A stretch of DNA of 64,000 nt from Gigaspora margarita (taxonomy: Eukaryota; Glomeromycota; Glomeromycetes; Diversisporales; Gigasporaceae): positions 112,814 through 176,813 of the forward strand of contig WTPW01001266.1 in NCBI GenBank assembly GCA_009809945.1, written 5' to 3'. Positions 12,371 to 22,827 of the stretch are shown here, piece by piece. The notes under the pieces are model-generated. The model worked only from the letters and a program-made list of their open reading frames with translations, searched no databases and had not been told where the DNA came from. Both the position numbers and the translations under genes were made by a program. Position 1 is the first letter of the stretch. Each line of letters opens with the position of its first letter.

Positions 12371-13212
12371 CTGTAGGCCTTGGTACACCATCTCGAATGG
12401 GAGCCTTTGGGCGCACAAATCCAAGGAACCGGAGAAACGGAAACCCGTTTGGCAAGCCCCGAGTAAGGAGGTAGCAAAGATCTTCGACAGTGCTACCAAA
12501 ACCAGAATATCGGAAATCGGAGCCGGAGAATCGGACGATAAGACCCTCGTGGAGGGGGTTCACCAACCTGGCCGCCGGAGTCGCACCGGAGGAAAAGGAC
12601 CTATGTTTCGGAATTAGGTACCAAGGGAAGAAGGCCATATCGACCCTTCCGGGCTAACTGGTTTGGAAGTTTGTGGATCCGGTATAAGGACCGGTAGGAT
12701 GGTGAGGTGGGTGCTGGGGTTGGAGCGAACCTTACAAGGGCAGAAGTAGGTAATGGTAGCGGTTTAGGTAACCCCTGGACTGCAAGTGTATAGGTAAAGC
12801 TGTAGCGTAAGTTACCGAAGTGTAGGTAATACCTGGGTGGGACAGGGACTGCTCTACCAAGTTTTCCGTCGAGGATAAATTAGTCCTAAGGGTGGTGATT
12901 AGCATCCGGTACGAACTCCAGGTTTAGAAACTGGTGGCTGTACCGGTGATACAAGATGGGTTGGCAGGCNNNNNNNNNNNNNNNNNNNNNNNNNNNNNNN
13001 NNNNNNNNNNNNNNNNNNNNNNNNNNNNNNNNNNNNNNNNNNNNNNNNNNNNNNNNNNNNNNNNNNNNNNNNNNNNNNNNNNNNNNNNNNNNNNNNNNNN
13101 NNNNNNNNNNNNNNNNNNNNNNNNNNNNNNNNNNNNNNNNNNNNNNNNNNNNNNNNNNNNNNNNNNNNNNNNNNNNNNNNNNNNNNAAAAAAAAAAAAAA
13201 ACAAAAAAAAAA
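12371..13212 (+). mobile_element. GC-rich poly(A)-tailed retroposon (LINE 3' end or SINE-like)
   Basis: About 600 bp of unusually GC-rich DNA is followed by an assembly gap (12970-13186) and then an A-rich tail. The word aaaaacaaataactt occurs immediately before (12356-12370) and at the end of the tail (13211-13225). This is a ~15-bp target duplication typical of target-primed reverse transcription. No reverse-transcriptase frame is visible in the sequenced part. Motifs such as gtaggtaat and ggtaac recur. A decayed homologous segment lies at 38130-38600. Confidence 0.65.
12970..13186. other. Assembly gap (217 N)
   Basis: The run of N ends directly at the poly(A) tail of the GC-rich retroposon, so the missing bases are the 3' part of that element. 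Confidence 0.95.
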
Positions 13213-13946
13213 AAACAAATAACTTTAAAAAAAATCTGCCTTATAGATTTGTTGCTTTTAGCCTAGTCTACAATTCTGTTAGAATAGATTTTTATTTTTG
13301 TTATAAAATTAAAAAGTTATTAGAGCTTAAAGTTTATATGTAATCAAAAATTTGGCATTTAATATGAATATAAAAAAAATTATTTATATAAGATTTTAAC
13401 CAATCAGAATTTGTTACGCACAATTAGCCAATCATATTTGATTATAAATCTCAAAATTTGGCGTTTTTTTAAAAAAAATGGATTTTTTTGCTGTCTGGTA
13501 TTATATTTTTATTGATATTTATTTATGTTTATCACATTTATTTGTGAGAAACAATATGATATATGGGACAACTTAATATAATTGGCCTGCATTTCATGTT
13601 TGTTCCTCACATTGCGTTTATTAAACTTAATTTTTACAATGAGTGTTGGAATTAGAAACTTCTAGACAGTCTAAATCCTGAAATTCATGATTTGGCAATA
13701 ATAGAATTTTGAAAATAACTATGAATAATCATAAAAAATCATTTATTTTTATTGATTAAATGGTGTGAAGATAATAATTCACTAGGAACTTTTTCACAAG
13801 CGGTTCCAATTGTTGCAGAATGCCAATTGTTAAAATATACACTATAGTATTTGCAAAATTGTAATTCTATAATTTTTTTATACGGTAATTCAGTGTAGAT
13901 TATTGGTCATTTTCTGATAATTAAGGTTGGTTTAATTAGATTCGGT
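13213..13946. other. AT-rich non-coding DNA
   Basis: Apart from the retroposon's right target duplication at the start, I see no gene and no delimitable repeat here. Confidence 0.5.
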
Positions 13947-14174
13947 CAGTGTTGTATATTGGACGTTTTGTGGACATTTTGGACATTCATTCAAATTAAG
14001 ATAATATATTTTAATTTTTTAAAATGAATCCAGCACCTAAAAAAATATATAATTATATATTTATTAAATTAATTTATTAATTATTTAAACTTTGGACATA
14101 GGCTTGGACAGTTTTGGACAATCTTGGACACTTGGACAAAAACATAGTTTGGGCACGTCCAATGTACAACACTG
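13947..14174. mobile_element. 228-bp hAT-type MITE, CAGTGTTGTA ends
   Basis: It begins cagtgttgtatattggac and ends with the complement of cagtgttgtacattggac. The flanks are gattcggt (13939-13946) and gattcagt (14175-14182), an 8-bp duplication with one mismatch. Repeated ttggacatt words fill both arms. Related copies lie at 37798-38077, 59052-59332 and, strongly decayed, at about 36300-36500. Confidence 0.8.
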
Positions 14175-14877
14175 GATTCAGTGTTGTATAATTAATAGAA
14201 TTAATTGTTTATGTTTGTGACTCATTGATTCTAGTTTGCTAAGAATTCTTTATTCTGTAATCAATCATTTATCACTGACACAATATGATCATATTTGTTA
14301 GTGAATTTCTTGAGTAATTAAATTAGCTCTATTTACATCAATAAGAAATTATCCTGGAATGATATTACTGCAGGATTATTATTGTTAAAAAAAACCCCCA
14401 AAAATCTATTAAAAACATTGGGAACATATATGAATACGCGAGGCACATATGCCATTTAAAAAGTATTGCTTATGTTAATACTTGTGCATATTGAATATTT
14501 TGATTGAGGTGATTGGTCTAACCGGTGACTACAGAGGATATGTAGAATCTACATATGATCTAATTTTATTGGCTGATTTTGGCGGTCATCGGAGAATTCT
14601 AAAATGGAAATTTGAGTTATATTGGTCGAGTGGTGTATATTTTGCCAAAGTAACCATTAAACCCAGATTAAAATTCTATAATTTTATCCAGAGTATGTTA
14701 CTCCAGATTATTTAAAATATCCTATTTATAGTTTAGAATTTGATATCTAAAACAGCTTCATTTGTTATAATTCTATAACGCTGATTATTTTAATAAATTT
14801 TTTTATCTTTAATATACATATATCTTTACATCTGGAGTATGAACCACTCTATTAAACAATCTAGAATGATGTAGCGT

Positions 14878-15658
14878 TGGGGTTCTACGTCAGCTATGTA
14901 AATCAAACCTATATCAGGTCCTATTATAAATTTTATTATTGAAGATTTTTTACTAATCAAAATTTTAATATATAACGATAATAGATTAGTTATATATTTT
15001 ATTACAGCAATATTTATTACACTGTCAGTTAATAAAGCGAATTTATTAGCGAAATATGTGATTAAAAAGAGTTGACGCAATATTTGGCCCAAATAATCGC
15101 GGTTGAGCTTGAATTATTTTATTAATCATCTTTGTCGTGCAGTTTCGTTTGTGCTTTTCTAGTCGAATTTTGTTACAGTTCTTCAGTTGAGATCGACGCT
15201 TTTATATACCCATTGCTATATATAAATCAAAAATAGATGCCCAGCTCTAACTTTACCATAATTCGAAGTAATATTTTGTAAAAATTAAGATTAAACCTCT
15301 ATAAAAAAAGTTACGAAGCNATTTTTTATAATTAAATAAAAAAAAAACTTATAATTCAGTTTAAATTTAAAATTTTAACGTCGTTTAACGGCATTTAACG
15401 CTAAAAAATAGAAATAATGGACTTGGAACCAATGTTTTATTAACTTTGTAAATATATTGTGTAAGAAACAATTGGTTTTTAAAAAACTTTGAAAAAAAAA
15501 GAAATTCGATCTGTGTATCTAAATGAAGTTTGGGCAATTTTTATATTTAATTTATATGATATACTTTTGAATTGGTGAGATCATCAAAAATCTTCTAATA
15601 ATAAAATGTTAAGGGGACTTGATATAGATTTGATTTACATAGTTGACATAGAACCCCA
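14878..15658. mobile_element. 781-bp Mutator-like (MULE) non-autonomous element
   Basis: Long inverted ends of roughly 85 bp start with tggggttctacgtcagctat and finish with the complement of tggggttctatgtcaactat. The element is bounded by a perfect 9-bp duplication atgtagcgt (14869-14877 and 15659-15667), the size made by Mutator-family transposases. No transposase frame is present. Because the two arms are inverted copies, similar short peptides appear on opposite strands; these are not genes. Confidence 0.8.
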
Positions 15659-15667
15659 ATGTAGCGT

Positions 15668-17330
15668 GCAAACCACATCGGTAGGGAATGCCTCTAATAT
15701 CCATTTGCATAAAAATATAGTCCGATATTTATTAAACAGCCGAGCTTCTGTGCAAAATAAAACGAATGCTTTCCCAATCTTTTTACAGCATTATTATCGG
15801 ACTATGTCCAATGAAAATTTTATTTGGGCTTGGACAACTATGGACATGGACTAATCCAAATAGTGTCCATGTTCATATCTACTTTACTGAATATTTCGGA
15901 GGTCGCTCTAATTTTTGCCTCAATTTTGCACTTTCTATTCGGAATATTTCAGAACTGTAAGCCTATGCATTGATTTGGACTAAGTGCCTTATGTCCAATA
16001 AAAATATGGACAATATGGACATAGTCCATAAGTGACCATGTCCATATTTTGCAAACACTGATTCTTATGGTTTACAGTTTTAGTGCCGTAGCCGTATTAA
16101 TATTAATTTTGTAACGAATTCCAACATCGGCTATATCTCTCAAATATTGATCGTTTTAATTGGTTTAATTAACTGATCATCACCTTATTCTAAATTCAAT
16201 TTGATTGGCCTCCATCCTTACTAACACCCTCATTTTAGGATCGACAACTTTACGCCTTTACATGATATTATATGCGTACACATTCTTCGTAAGTACGTAT
16301 AAATTCTTCATTAACAACACTGGAAATTTTTATTGGTTCGAAGCTCAAGAATAGTCATTCAACAGTAGAGTTATGACTTAAGCTATTGCTTGAACTATTA
16401 TTCATTGTCTAACGTAGAACCATAACGAGGACCATGATTTCTATATTAGACTACGTATTTATCATTCGCCTGAAGCTGACCCAGTCACTGCCTGAAGCTG
16501 GTTGGTTTCAAGTTAAGCTTATATCCTAAGAGAGGCCTATTGACTTGCTAAATTGGATAAAATCATGTTCTGTATTAATAAGATTAGTACATAATACCAT
16601 TGGTTAACGTTAAAATTTTACTGCAAAAACTCCAAAGCTAAGAAATGATTTTCTCACAAGCTATTACGAAATGTTTATCTATACTAAAATGTTTACCTAT
16701 AAATAGAGTTTTATTTGTGCTCAGATTTTATTGAATCATGTCACATAATAGTAATTTATACTTGAACACAATCTCAAATCTGATGCTATCTCGGTAATCT
16801 CCAAAGTGAATACTTTTCAGAAAATTAAGATTTGCATAGGGCAGATTACAGTTTAGTATATATTGAATATCTTTTTTTTATCGCATTACGACTGCAGCTC
16901 ACATGTACAAACCTAATTATAGAGTTTCTTGCTATATATATCTATACAGTATTGACATTTGCTAAAGTAATGTGCAATCGAACGAGCTACGTTGTCGTGA
17001 TGTTTCTGGTGTTATATTAATTAGGATGTTGCTAACTTGCCCCCTGATTAACAAACCTACCCTTCTTATTATAACTCAAAAACAGCTTAAATAACCATGT
17101 TTGCATTAAACAAAAATATTCACAATATAAAAAACCTTATTTTAGGCTTGACCCTAGCCATAACCTTAATTTTAAAATTTGAATAAAAATTTACAATGAA
17201 TTATGGGTGATTAATATTATAATTTTAACCCGATGATCTATAAATATCATTAACGCATAATTTTTAAAGTCTATTATGGTTCATAAGCAATTTTCGCCGG
17301 TAATTGATAATTATATATTTTATATATTTT
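15668..17330. other. Intergenic DNA with hAT-like debris
   Basis: Between about 15790 and 16065 the words tatggacat and tccaatgaaaat recur in both orientations, probably a decayed hAT MITE of the ttggacat type. The rest shows no convincing gene. Confidence 0.4.
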
Positions 17331-17690
17331 CCAATGTGATCTTAAATTATTTATTTCTTAGGTATCGATGGCAAACAGTTAACCTTTCTGATTTTCTTTC
17401 CGTTGTTCTATCGTCTTTACCTATTATGACGTTTCCTTGTGATTGTTCTGGCAAACTTGACTGTCATTTAAAGAGTAATTTACATAATCGTAAATGATTA
17501 CAGTGTTAAGTCTTGCATATTTCCTTTAGCTATTTGATGCAATGACGAAACTTGTGGTGATGAATTAGATTATCTTCAGAATCGTACTTGCTATTTTTCA
17601 TGTGGGAATTCTTGTACATTCAACTGTCCTTGCATTAAGTCAGGTTCAAATCCAATTATTGGAGTTATGAATAGTGTTCAGTGATTTATT
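17330..17690 (+). pseudogene. Cysteine-rich coding relic
   Basis: After an acceptor-like tttcttag at about 17361 the frame reads YRWQTVNLSDFLS and MTFPCDCSGKLDCHLKS before a stop. A second segment from 17543 reads CNDETCGDELDYLQ and then NRTCYFSCGNSCTFNCPC, ending near 17683. The segments are separated by an intron-like stretch ending ttcctttag, but the phases do not join cleanly, because a TGA precedes the second segment. The dense, regular cysteines suggest a zinc-binding or secreted cysteine-rich domain. I do not recognise the family, and a broken gene is more likely than an intact one. Confidence 0.3.
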
Positions 17691-17722
17691 TCTCAAAATA
17701 TATTTAAAAACGACAGTTATTA

Positions 17723-18072
17723 GGCCATATAAACTTAATTTTTTGGTTCTCATAACCCGGTCAGGTCTTATTTTGAAAATTTTTTGAAAAAAATTTTTTA
17801 TATGTTTTAATAGCCGGGTGGGATTTCAAAAAAAAATTTTTTAATAATTTTATAAAATTTAAAATTTTTTATATATAAAATTTTTAAATAAAAGTCCAGG
17901 TGGACGGGTCATTACTTTATTTAATACTATAATGCCGGGTTGTTATTTTTTAAAATTAAAATTTAAATTTTATAATTTAAAAAATTTTAAAAATTTTTAA
18001 ATGAAGTCCGGCCGGCCGGGTCATTTTTTTTGTCTCATGTTATGAGAACCAAAAAATTAACTTTATATGGCC
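17723..18072. mobile_element. 350-bp PIF/Harbinger-like MITE
   Basis: Thirty-odd bp inverted ends begin ggccatataaacttaatttt and end with the complement of ggccatataaagttaatttt. Both flanks carry TTA (17720-17722 and 18073-18075), matching a TWA target. The interior contains cccgg- and gccggccggg-type words in opposite orientations. Confidence 0.7.
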
Positions 18073-18173
18073 TTATACTTAGATATTTATTTTTATTTTT
18101 ATTTTATTTATTCATTTGTTTATTTACTTTTTAGCATTATTTTAAATTTTATGTGCCCTGATCTGTTCAGACT

Positions 18174-18504
18174 AGAGATGGTAAAGTTCCTAGGTCCAGA
18201 ACCTAAGAACCTGGTTTTAGAACCTGGTTTTTAAAAACCAGGTTCCAATTTTGGAACCTAGGTTCTTAGGTTTATGATAGGTTTTTAGGTACATGGTAGG
18301 TTCTTAGGTTCTTAGGTTCTTAGTTTTTTAGATTTATAATAGGTTTTAAGTTTTTAGGTTCGAACCAGGTTCAGGAACCAGGTTTCAGAACTAGGTTTTA
18401 GAACCAGGGTTTGGAACTTTTTAAAAACCAGATTCTTATGTTTTTGAAATAGAACCTAAAGGTTTCAAACCAAAAACCGAACCTAAACCAACCTAACCAT
18501 CTCT
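18174..18504. mobile_element. 331-bp hAT-type MITE with GGTTCTTA internal repeats
   Basis: Inverted ends agagatggtaaag and agagatggttagg (complement of the right end) are bounded by ttcagact (18166-18173) and atcagact (18505-18512), an 8-bp duplication with one mismatch. The interior consists of many direct and inverted copies of aggttcttaggtt / gaacctggtt, which look like tandemly amplified subterminal motifs. Confidence 0.75.
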
Positions 18505-18631
18505 ATCAGACTATACTAAATTTAAACACATTAGTTTCCCAACAAATTATAAATAACTTCGCTTAATTATGGAAATTAACTTATTTCTTAGTGTCACTTT
18601 TGATTTTATTATTTTTTTTTTAAAAAAAATT

Positions 18632-18848
18632 AAATGTCGTGGCTGAAGCTGGAAATTTTAATTATTTTAAGATGAAAATTTTAAAAAATTTTAGGGTCTT
18701 TTGTTAGGGGGTTTTTTTTAGTGTTAGGTTAGGGTTTAGTTTAGTTTTAATAATAAAAGAGTATAAGTGGATTTTGGTAGGGCTTATATTTTTAAATCAA
18801 CTTTCCTAATTTCCAGCTTCAGCCATTTCCAGCTTCAGCCGCTACATT
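18632..18848. repeat. Inverted-repeat MITE with GGCTGAAGCTGG ends
   Basis: The left arm aatgtcgtggctgaagctgg pairs with the right arm, where the word ttccagcttcagcc is present twice in tandem. No certain target duplication could be assigned because the flanks are TTAA-rich. Confidence 0.55.
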
Positions 18849-19046
18849 AAATCTACCAACCAATTGATTAGTGTTATAATGAATGCAAATTTATCGCATG
18901 AAAGTAGTATTATTGGAAAAGCCAACGTTTTATTTTATAAATAATTTCATGACATGCATATGGGTGAAGAGGTGTTATGGTTGTTAATTTACTTCTTTAT
19001 TATATGCAAAAACATTAATGCCATCCTTTAAGCCAAAACATGCGTA

Positions 19047-20092
19047 TCAATTTTTAAGGGTTTCTTCCGCAAACTCTTTTGCATGTCGTTTCCAATAATA
19101 CTTATCTATAATAGCCCAATTATTAAGATTCTTGTTGATCTCTTTCATTGTATACTCAACGTATCTTCCGCTTGCGCATCGTCCACATTTCAAAATGCTT
19201 TCACCCATTAAATCACAGCAGTCACATTCATCTTCTTCCTCGTTTTCTGAATTAGTGGACATGAAAATCTTCTCTTATGGTCTCATCACTGCTATCACAT
19301 TCTTTTTCAGCCTTTTCCATTCTTTCAGCTTCTGTTGCATTCATACTTTCCATGCGTTCAATTATATCAATTGCTGATTTTACATCGTTCTTGTTGGGTT
19401 TGTGTCAAAATCCCGAAACTTAATTATCGCGTCGTGTAATATCGGAGTTCCAATATTCAACCACCGCTTTGATTAGTAAGCATGTTTACTAATCAAAGCG
19501 GAGGCTGAAAATTGGAACTCCGATATTACACGACGCGAAAATTAAGTTTCGGGATTCTGATTTCGGGATTTTGACACAAACCCGTCCTTGTTAATAGGTA
19601 TATTCTAAAATTTCTCCATAAATTCACTTGATCGTCTAGATGATAAATAAATATTGAAAACCTTTCGTATTTCAAAAATCTATTGAAAAATTTAGTGACA
19701 AGTAAAGCATCCTTCGGATATTCGGTATTTTTATTAGATAACCTTTCATCCAATTCTAATTCTCTCATTTTACGTTTAAGTTTTAATCTCCTGATCTCGT
19801 ATTTTGCATTTGAACCGTGTAAACACTTTTTTAAATAGATTTATAAGTGTTTGCAATGTTTTCAATATCATGGCCAATAATCTCTTGGCAAACCTTGAAA
19901 AAATTTTCGTATCCTGCGTGTTGCCAAATTTTAATTTCTCAAACTTCATATAAAAGGCTAGAGATCTCTTCGATATTTTTAGTCAAGTCATTGAGTAAAT
20001 ATTCTCTGGGTAATTTTTTGATTTTTTTGAAACCGTTTTAGAAACAATTCATCTTGAAAAATTGAAATGTTAGTATTTGAAGTTTGATCTCC
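19047..20092 (-). pseudogene. Frameshifted uncharacterised gene with CDCC/CxxC tail, split by a MULE MITE
   Basis: Reading the minus strand from 20092, an ATG opens MGDQTSNTNISIFQDELFL. The sequence continues, after frame changes, through LLNDLTKNIEEISSLLYEV, YENFFKVCQEIIGHDIENI, then KYEIRRLKLKRKMRELELD and DALLVTKFFNRFLKYERF. A 188-bp element (19396-19583) interrupts it. Beyond that come AIDIIERMESMNATEAERM and, in another frame, ENEEEDECDCCDLMGESIL, KCGRC and IIDKYYWKRHAKEFAEE, ending at 19047. At least three frameshifts or stops are present. The helical body plus a cysteine cluster (CDCC then CxxC) may be a small zinc site. I do not recognise the family. Confidence 0.5.
19396..19583. mobile_element. 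188-bp Mutator-like MITE inside the minus-strand gene relic
   Basis: The long inverted ends (gggtttgtgtcaaaatcccg and its complement) leave only a short unpaired part, and the centre is a second palindrome ttgattagtaag/tttactaatcaa. The flanks gttcttgtt (19387-19395) and gtccttgtt (19584-19592) form a 9-bp duplication with one mismatch, pointing to a MULE transposase. Confidence 0.8.
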
Positions 20093-21744
20093 CATTTTTT
20101 TTTTGTTTTTTGAGACTAAGAGTCACTGCAAAAAACATTAATAAAACAAAAATTTTTTTCGAAAAAAATATATATAAATTGACTGATCTAAAATTTTTTT
20201 TTAATTTGATTCTTAACACGTGTTTATATTAATTCAAGTATTAACTGGTAAAATTATTGATTTGACACAATCCTTATAATACTTTGAAATAATAATACCT
20301 GAATGTGAATATTGTTTATTCTCTATTTCTGATTGGTGATGCTCCTCTTAAGTTACTATACAATAAAAAATATTTCAATCACAATTTCAACGATTATAAT
20401 TTTTTTTTTTGATATAGTTTATTACTTCCACATGATTAAATGTACTAATCAAATTATAAAATCAATTCGCATTGTCACATTATTTATTTCTTAATTTTTT
20501 TTTTTATTTTTAAGAAATATAAAATTAACTTGCATCTTGAGAAGTTATCCATTTCGCTGCCGTCTATTATGCTTTGTTATAAAAAAAATATTTCATCCAT
20601 ATTTCACTTGTCACAGTAACTATTGATGCTTGTTTGAATTCTTATTATTCACTTTGGAAAGTATGATTAACAGTTTTGAGTTGTATTAATTAAATTTTCA
20701 TTTAGATTACTGCGTTTCTTAAAATCCAAGTTCTTTGTTTGTTTTCAGTAATTTCAAAATTAATAGCTTCAACGTAATATGTCATTTTGCTTTGATTGTC
20801 AACGTATAACTTGAATGCTCTTTCAGTAACTTGTTTTAATAGCTTTGCTTATAATAGCATAAAAACTTTTACGGTAACATCTTTTTATTCTTTTGATATT
20901 TTATACAAAAATTATTTCTTTTTCAACCGTTGTTTAATTAGTTTTTTTTTTTTTAAATGATCCTTTTTTTTAAAGAAGGCAAATCTAATTTTCTTCGATC
21001 TTTGCTTTCTTGTTTCCTTTTAGTAATTCATAGTATGGTCAATATTACATTAAGAAAAAAAACAGCTAGTCAATAAAGCAAACCAATAAACAAACAATAT
21101 AAAATGAAAAGTGAAATACAATAGTAAATAAAGCCTACTATTATATTATCTTCGTGATTACTATTGGGTTAATCATCGAAATATATCAAACCTACCAATA
21201 ATTAAATTCAATGATATATCTTTGTAACTAGTAGTTGAAATCGAATTTCGAAAATTTTAGATTTCTATATTTAAATTCGAAGTTTTAAAATTTCAATATA
21301 GAAATCCAATTTTCTTTTAAAATTCTCAATTTACATAATTGCGTTGCCATCAATGTTGATAATTTGAATATTAAATAATCATATTTTTAAATATAAAATG
21401 TTAATGAATGAACGCTTTAAAATGTCAATACAAACTGATGATAACATATTATTCTGCAACAGGGAAACATTATCACGCTGGCATGTGCGAACGAAATATA
21501 TTTCATTATACTCATTGTCATATGAAATAAATAACATTGATATCGAATCATGGAGCCTAGAGCCGAATAGGGTTATATTGATCACCTAATTATAATTAGA
21601 ATAGTAATCAACATCTAGCTAACTGTTAAAATATCATCTTCCCCGTGTAGTATTAGAACTTAATATTTAAATCTAATTCAACAACTTTCTCAACCTTATT
21701 ATTACTAGAATAAGAACCTCAGAAGTTTAAATGTATCAGCGGTT
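20093..21744. other. AT-rich non-coding DNA
   Basis: Long T- and A-runs are present. I see no gene, no hairpin element and no RNA gene in this stretch. Confidence 0.5.
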
Positions 21745-22332
21745 TACCGTACCGTTTCTAAGTTAAGCACCCCTTTTTTGTTAATAGAGGGTGCTTAATT
21801 TTGGATATAAATTTAAACGTAACGATATTTGATCTTTATATTAAGTAAACTTGCTTTCGGCTTCTAAGTAAAGTTATTCTCCAGATCAAGACGATTCTAA
21901 TGGTAGAAAGTCATCAAAATTAGCCCACGAGAACTTCCAAATTACTTCTCAAAGTTCGGGCGTGCATTTGTTTATGTGATCTTCTGATCGTATAGGTAAA
22001 CGCCGTTAGAACTTTGAAAAGCAATGTGAACGTTCTATCGGATCGAAATTATGATTTTACCACCATTAGAATCGTCTTGACCTGTAGTAGTGTTCCAAGT
22101 CGAACCAAAAAATGCAATCGATTAGTTGATCAAAAATTTTTTAAGTCGATTAAAAATTACTATCAACTAAACGATCAATCAATTTTCGATTTGGAACACT
22201 AACCCAGAGAATAACTTTATTTAGAGGCCAAAAGTAAACTTACTTAGCAAAAACCCTGTACAATTATACTTAGGGGTGCTTAATCTCAGATATTTTACAA
22301 AATTTGGTGATGCTTAATTTCGAACGGTACAA
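21745..22332. mobile_element. ~590-bp palindromic element with TTAAGCACCCC ends
   Basis: The left side reads gtaccgtttctaagttaagc and the right side, on the other strand, gtaccgttcgaaattaagca. A second pair of gggtgcttaa words lies inside each arm. The arms remain complementary inward (for example ccagatcaagacgattctaa against its right-arm partner). The boundaries are approximate. A 114-bp hAT MITE sits in the right arm. Confidence 0.6.
22088..22201. mobile_element. 114-bp hAT MITE inserted in the palindromic element
   Basis: Ends tagtgttccaagtcgaa and tagtgttccaaatcgaa (complement of the right end) flank a nearly self-complementary interior. The flanks acctgtag (22080-22087) and acccagag (22202-22209) are degenerate copies of acctggag. 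That 8-mer can be inferred from the intact left arm of the host palindrome (ccagatcaagacg), which independently supports the insertion. Confidence 0.75.
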
Positions 22333-22678
22333 TCGCTAGTTAATATTAATAGTGATCATTAGTTATAGGAAATAGCCGACATTATTAACGTTTAATACTT
22401 TAATTCAACCTACCGTAGCCTATTTGAACGGTTGTTGATGTATATGCATTTACACCATTTATGATATATAAATGGCACCTATACCTGATATTATTGAAAA
22501 GATATCGAAAGTAAGTTGATTTCCATGTCCGATTCTGTAATATTCGAAAGCTTATTGGTACCTGTTCAAATAAATTATTGATATTAAAATTGTTTCTTCC
22601 ATTAAAAAATAAGTCGTTTTGGTACTTTGCTTTGAATTATACAAAAAAAAACCCCCCATTTTGGCTAGCGTATTAAGC

Positions 22679-22827
22679 TAGTGTTTCGGGTTAAACCCAA
22701 TTTTGCAAATCATATATAGATCAAATTGGACGAAATTATTATGAGGGTTTTGGACTTTAGTGCGAAACTGAAATTCCTCCTGATGAAATGTTTCAGACTT
22801 TTGAAAATAGTTTCGCCCGAAACACTA
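22679..22827. mobile_element. 149-bp hAT-type MITE
   Basis: The ends tagtgtttcgggttaaac and tagtgtttcgggcgaaac (complement of the right end) lie between tattaagc (22671-22678) and aattaagc (22828-22835), an 8-bp duplication with one mismatch. Confidence 0.75.

Noticed and set aside
12354-12638. Minus-strand open frame of 94 codons in the GC-rich retroposon
   Set aside because: The poly(A) tail and target duplication show the element is oriented on the plus strand, and GC-rich DNA readily gives chance frames. The decayed relative at 38 kb does not preserve the frame.
14826-15854. Two similar short peptides on opposite strands (IYIADVEPQ and IYIVDIEPQ)
   Set aside because: They are the two inverted arms of the MULE at 14878-15658 read in the same sense, not duplicated genes.
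22014-22202. Open frame across a MITE insertion
   Set aside because: It spans the junction of a palindromic element and the 114-bp hAT insertion and has no independent support.
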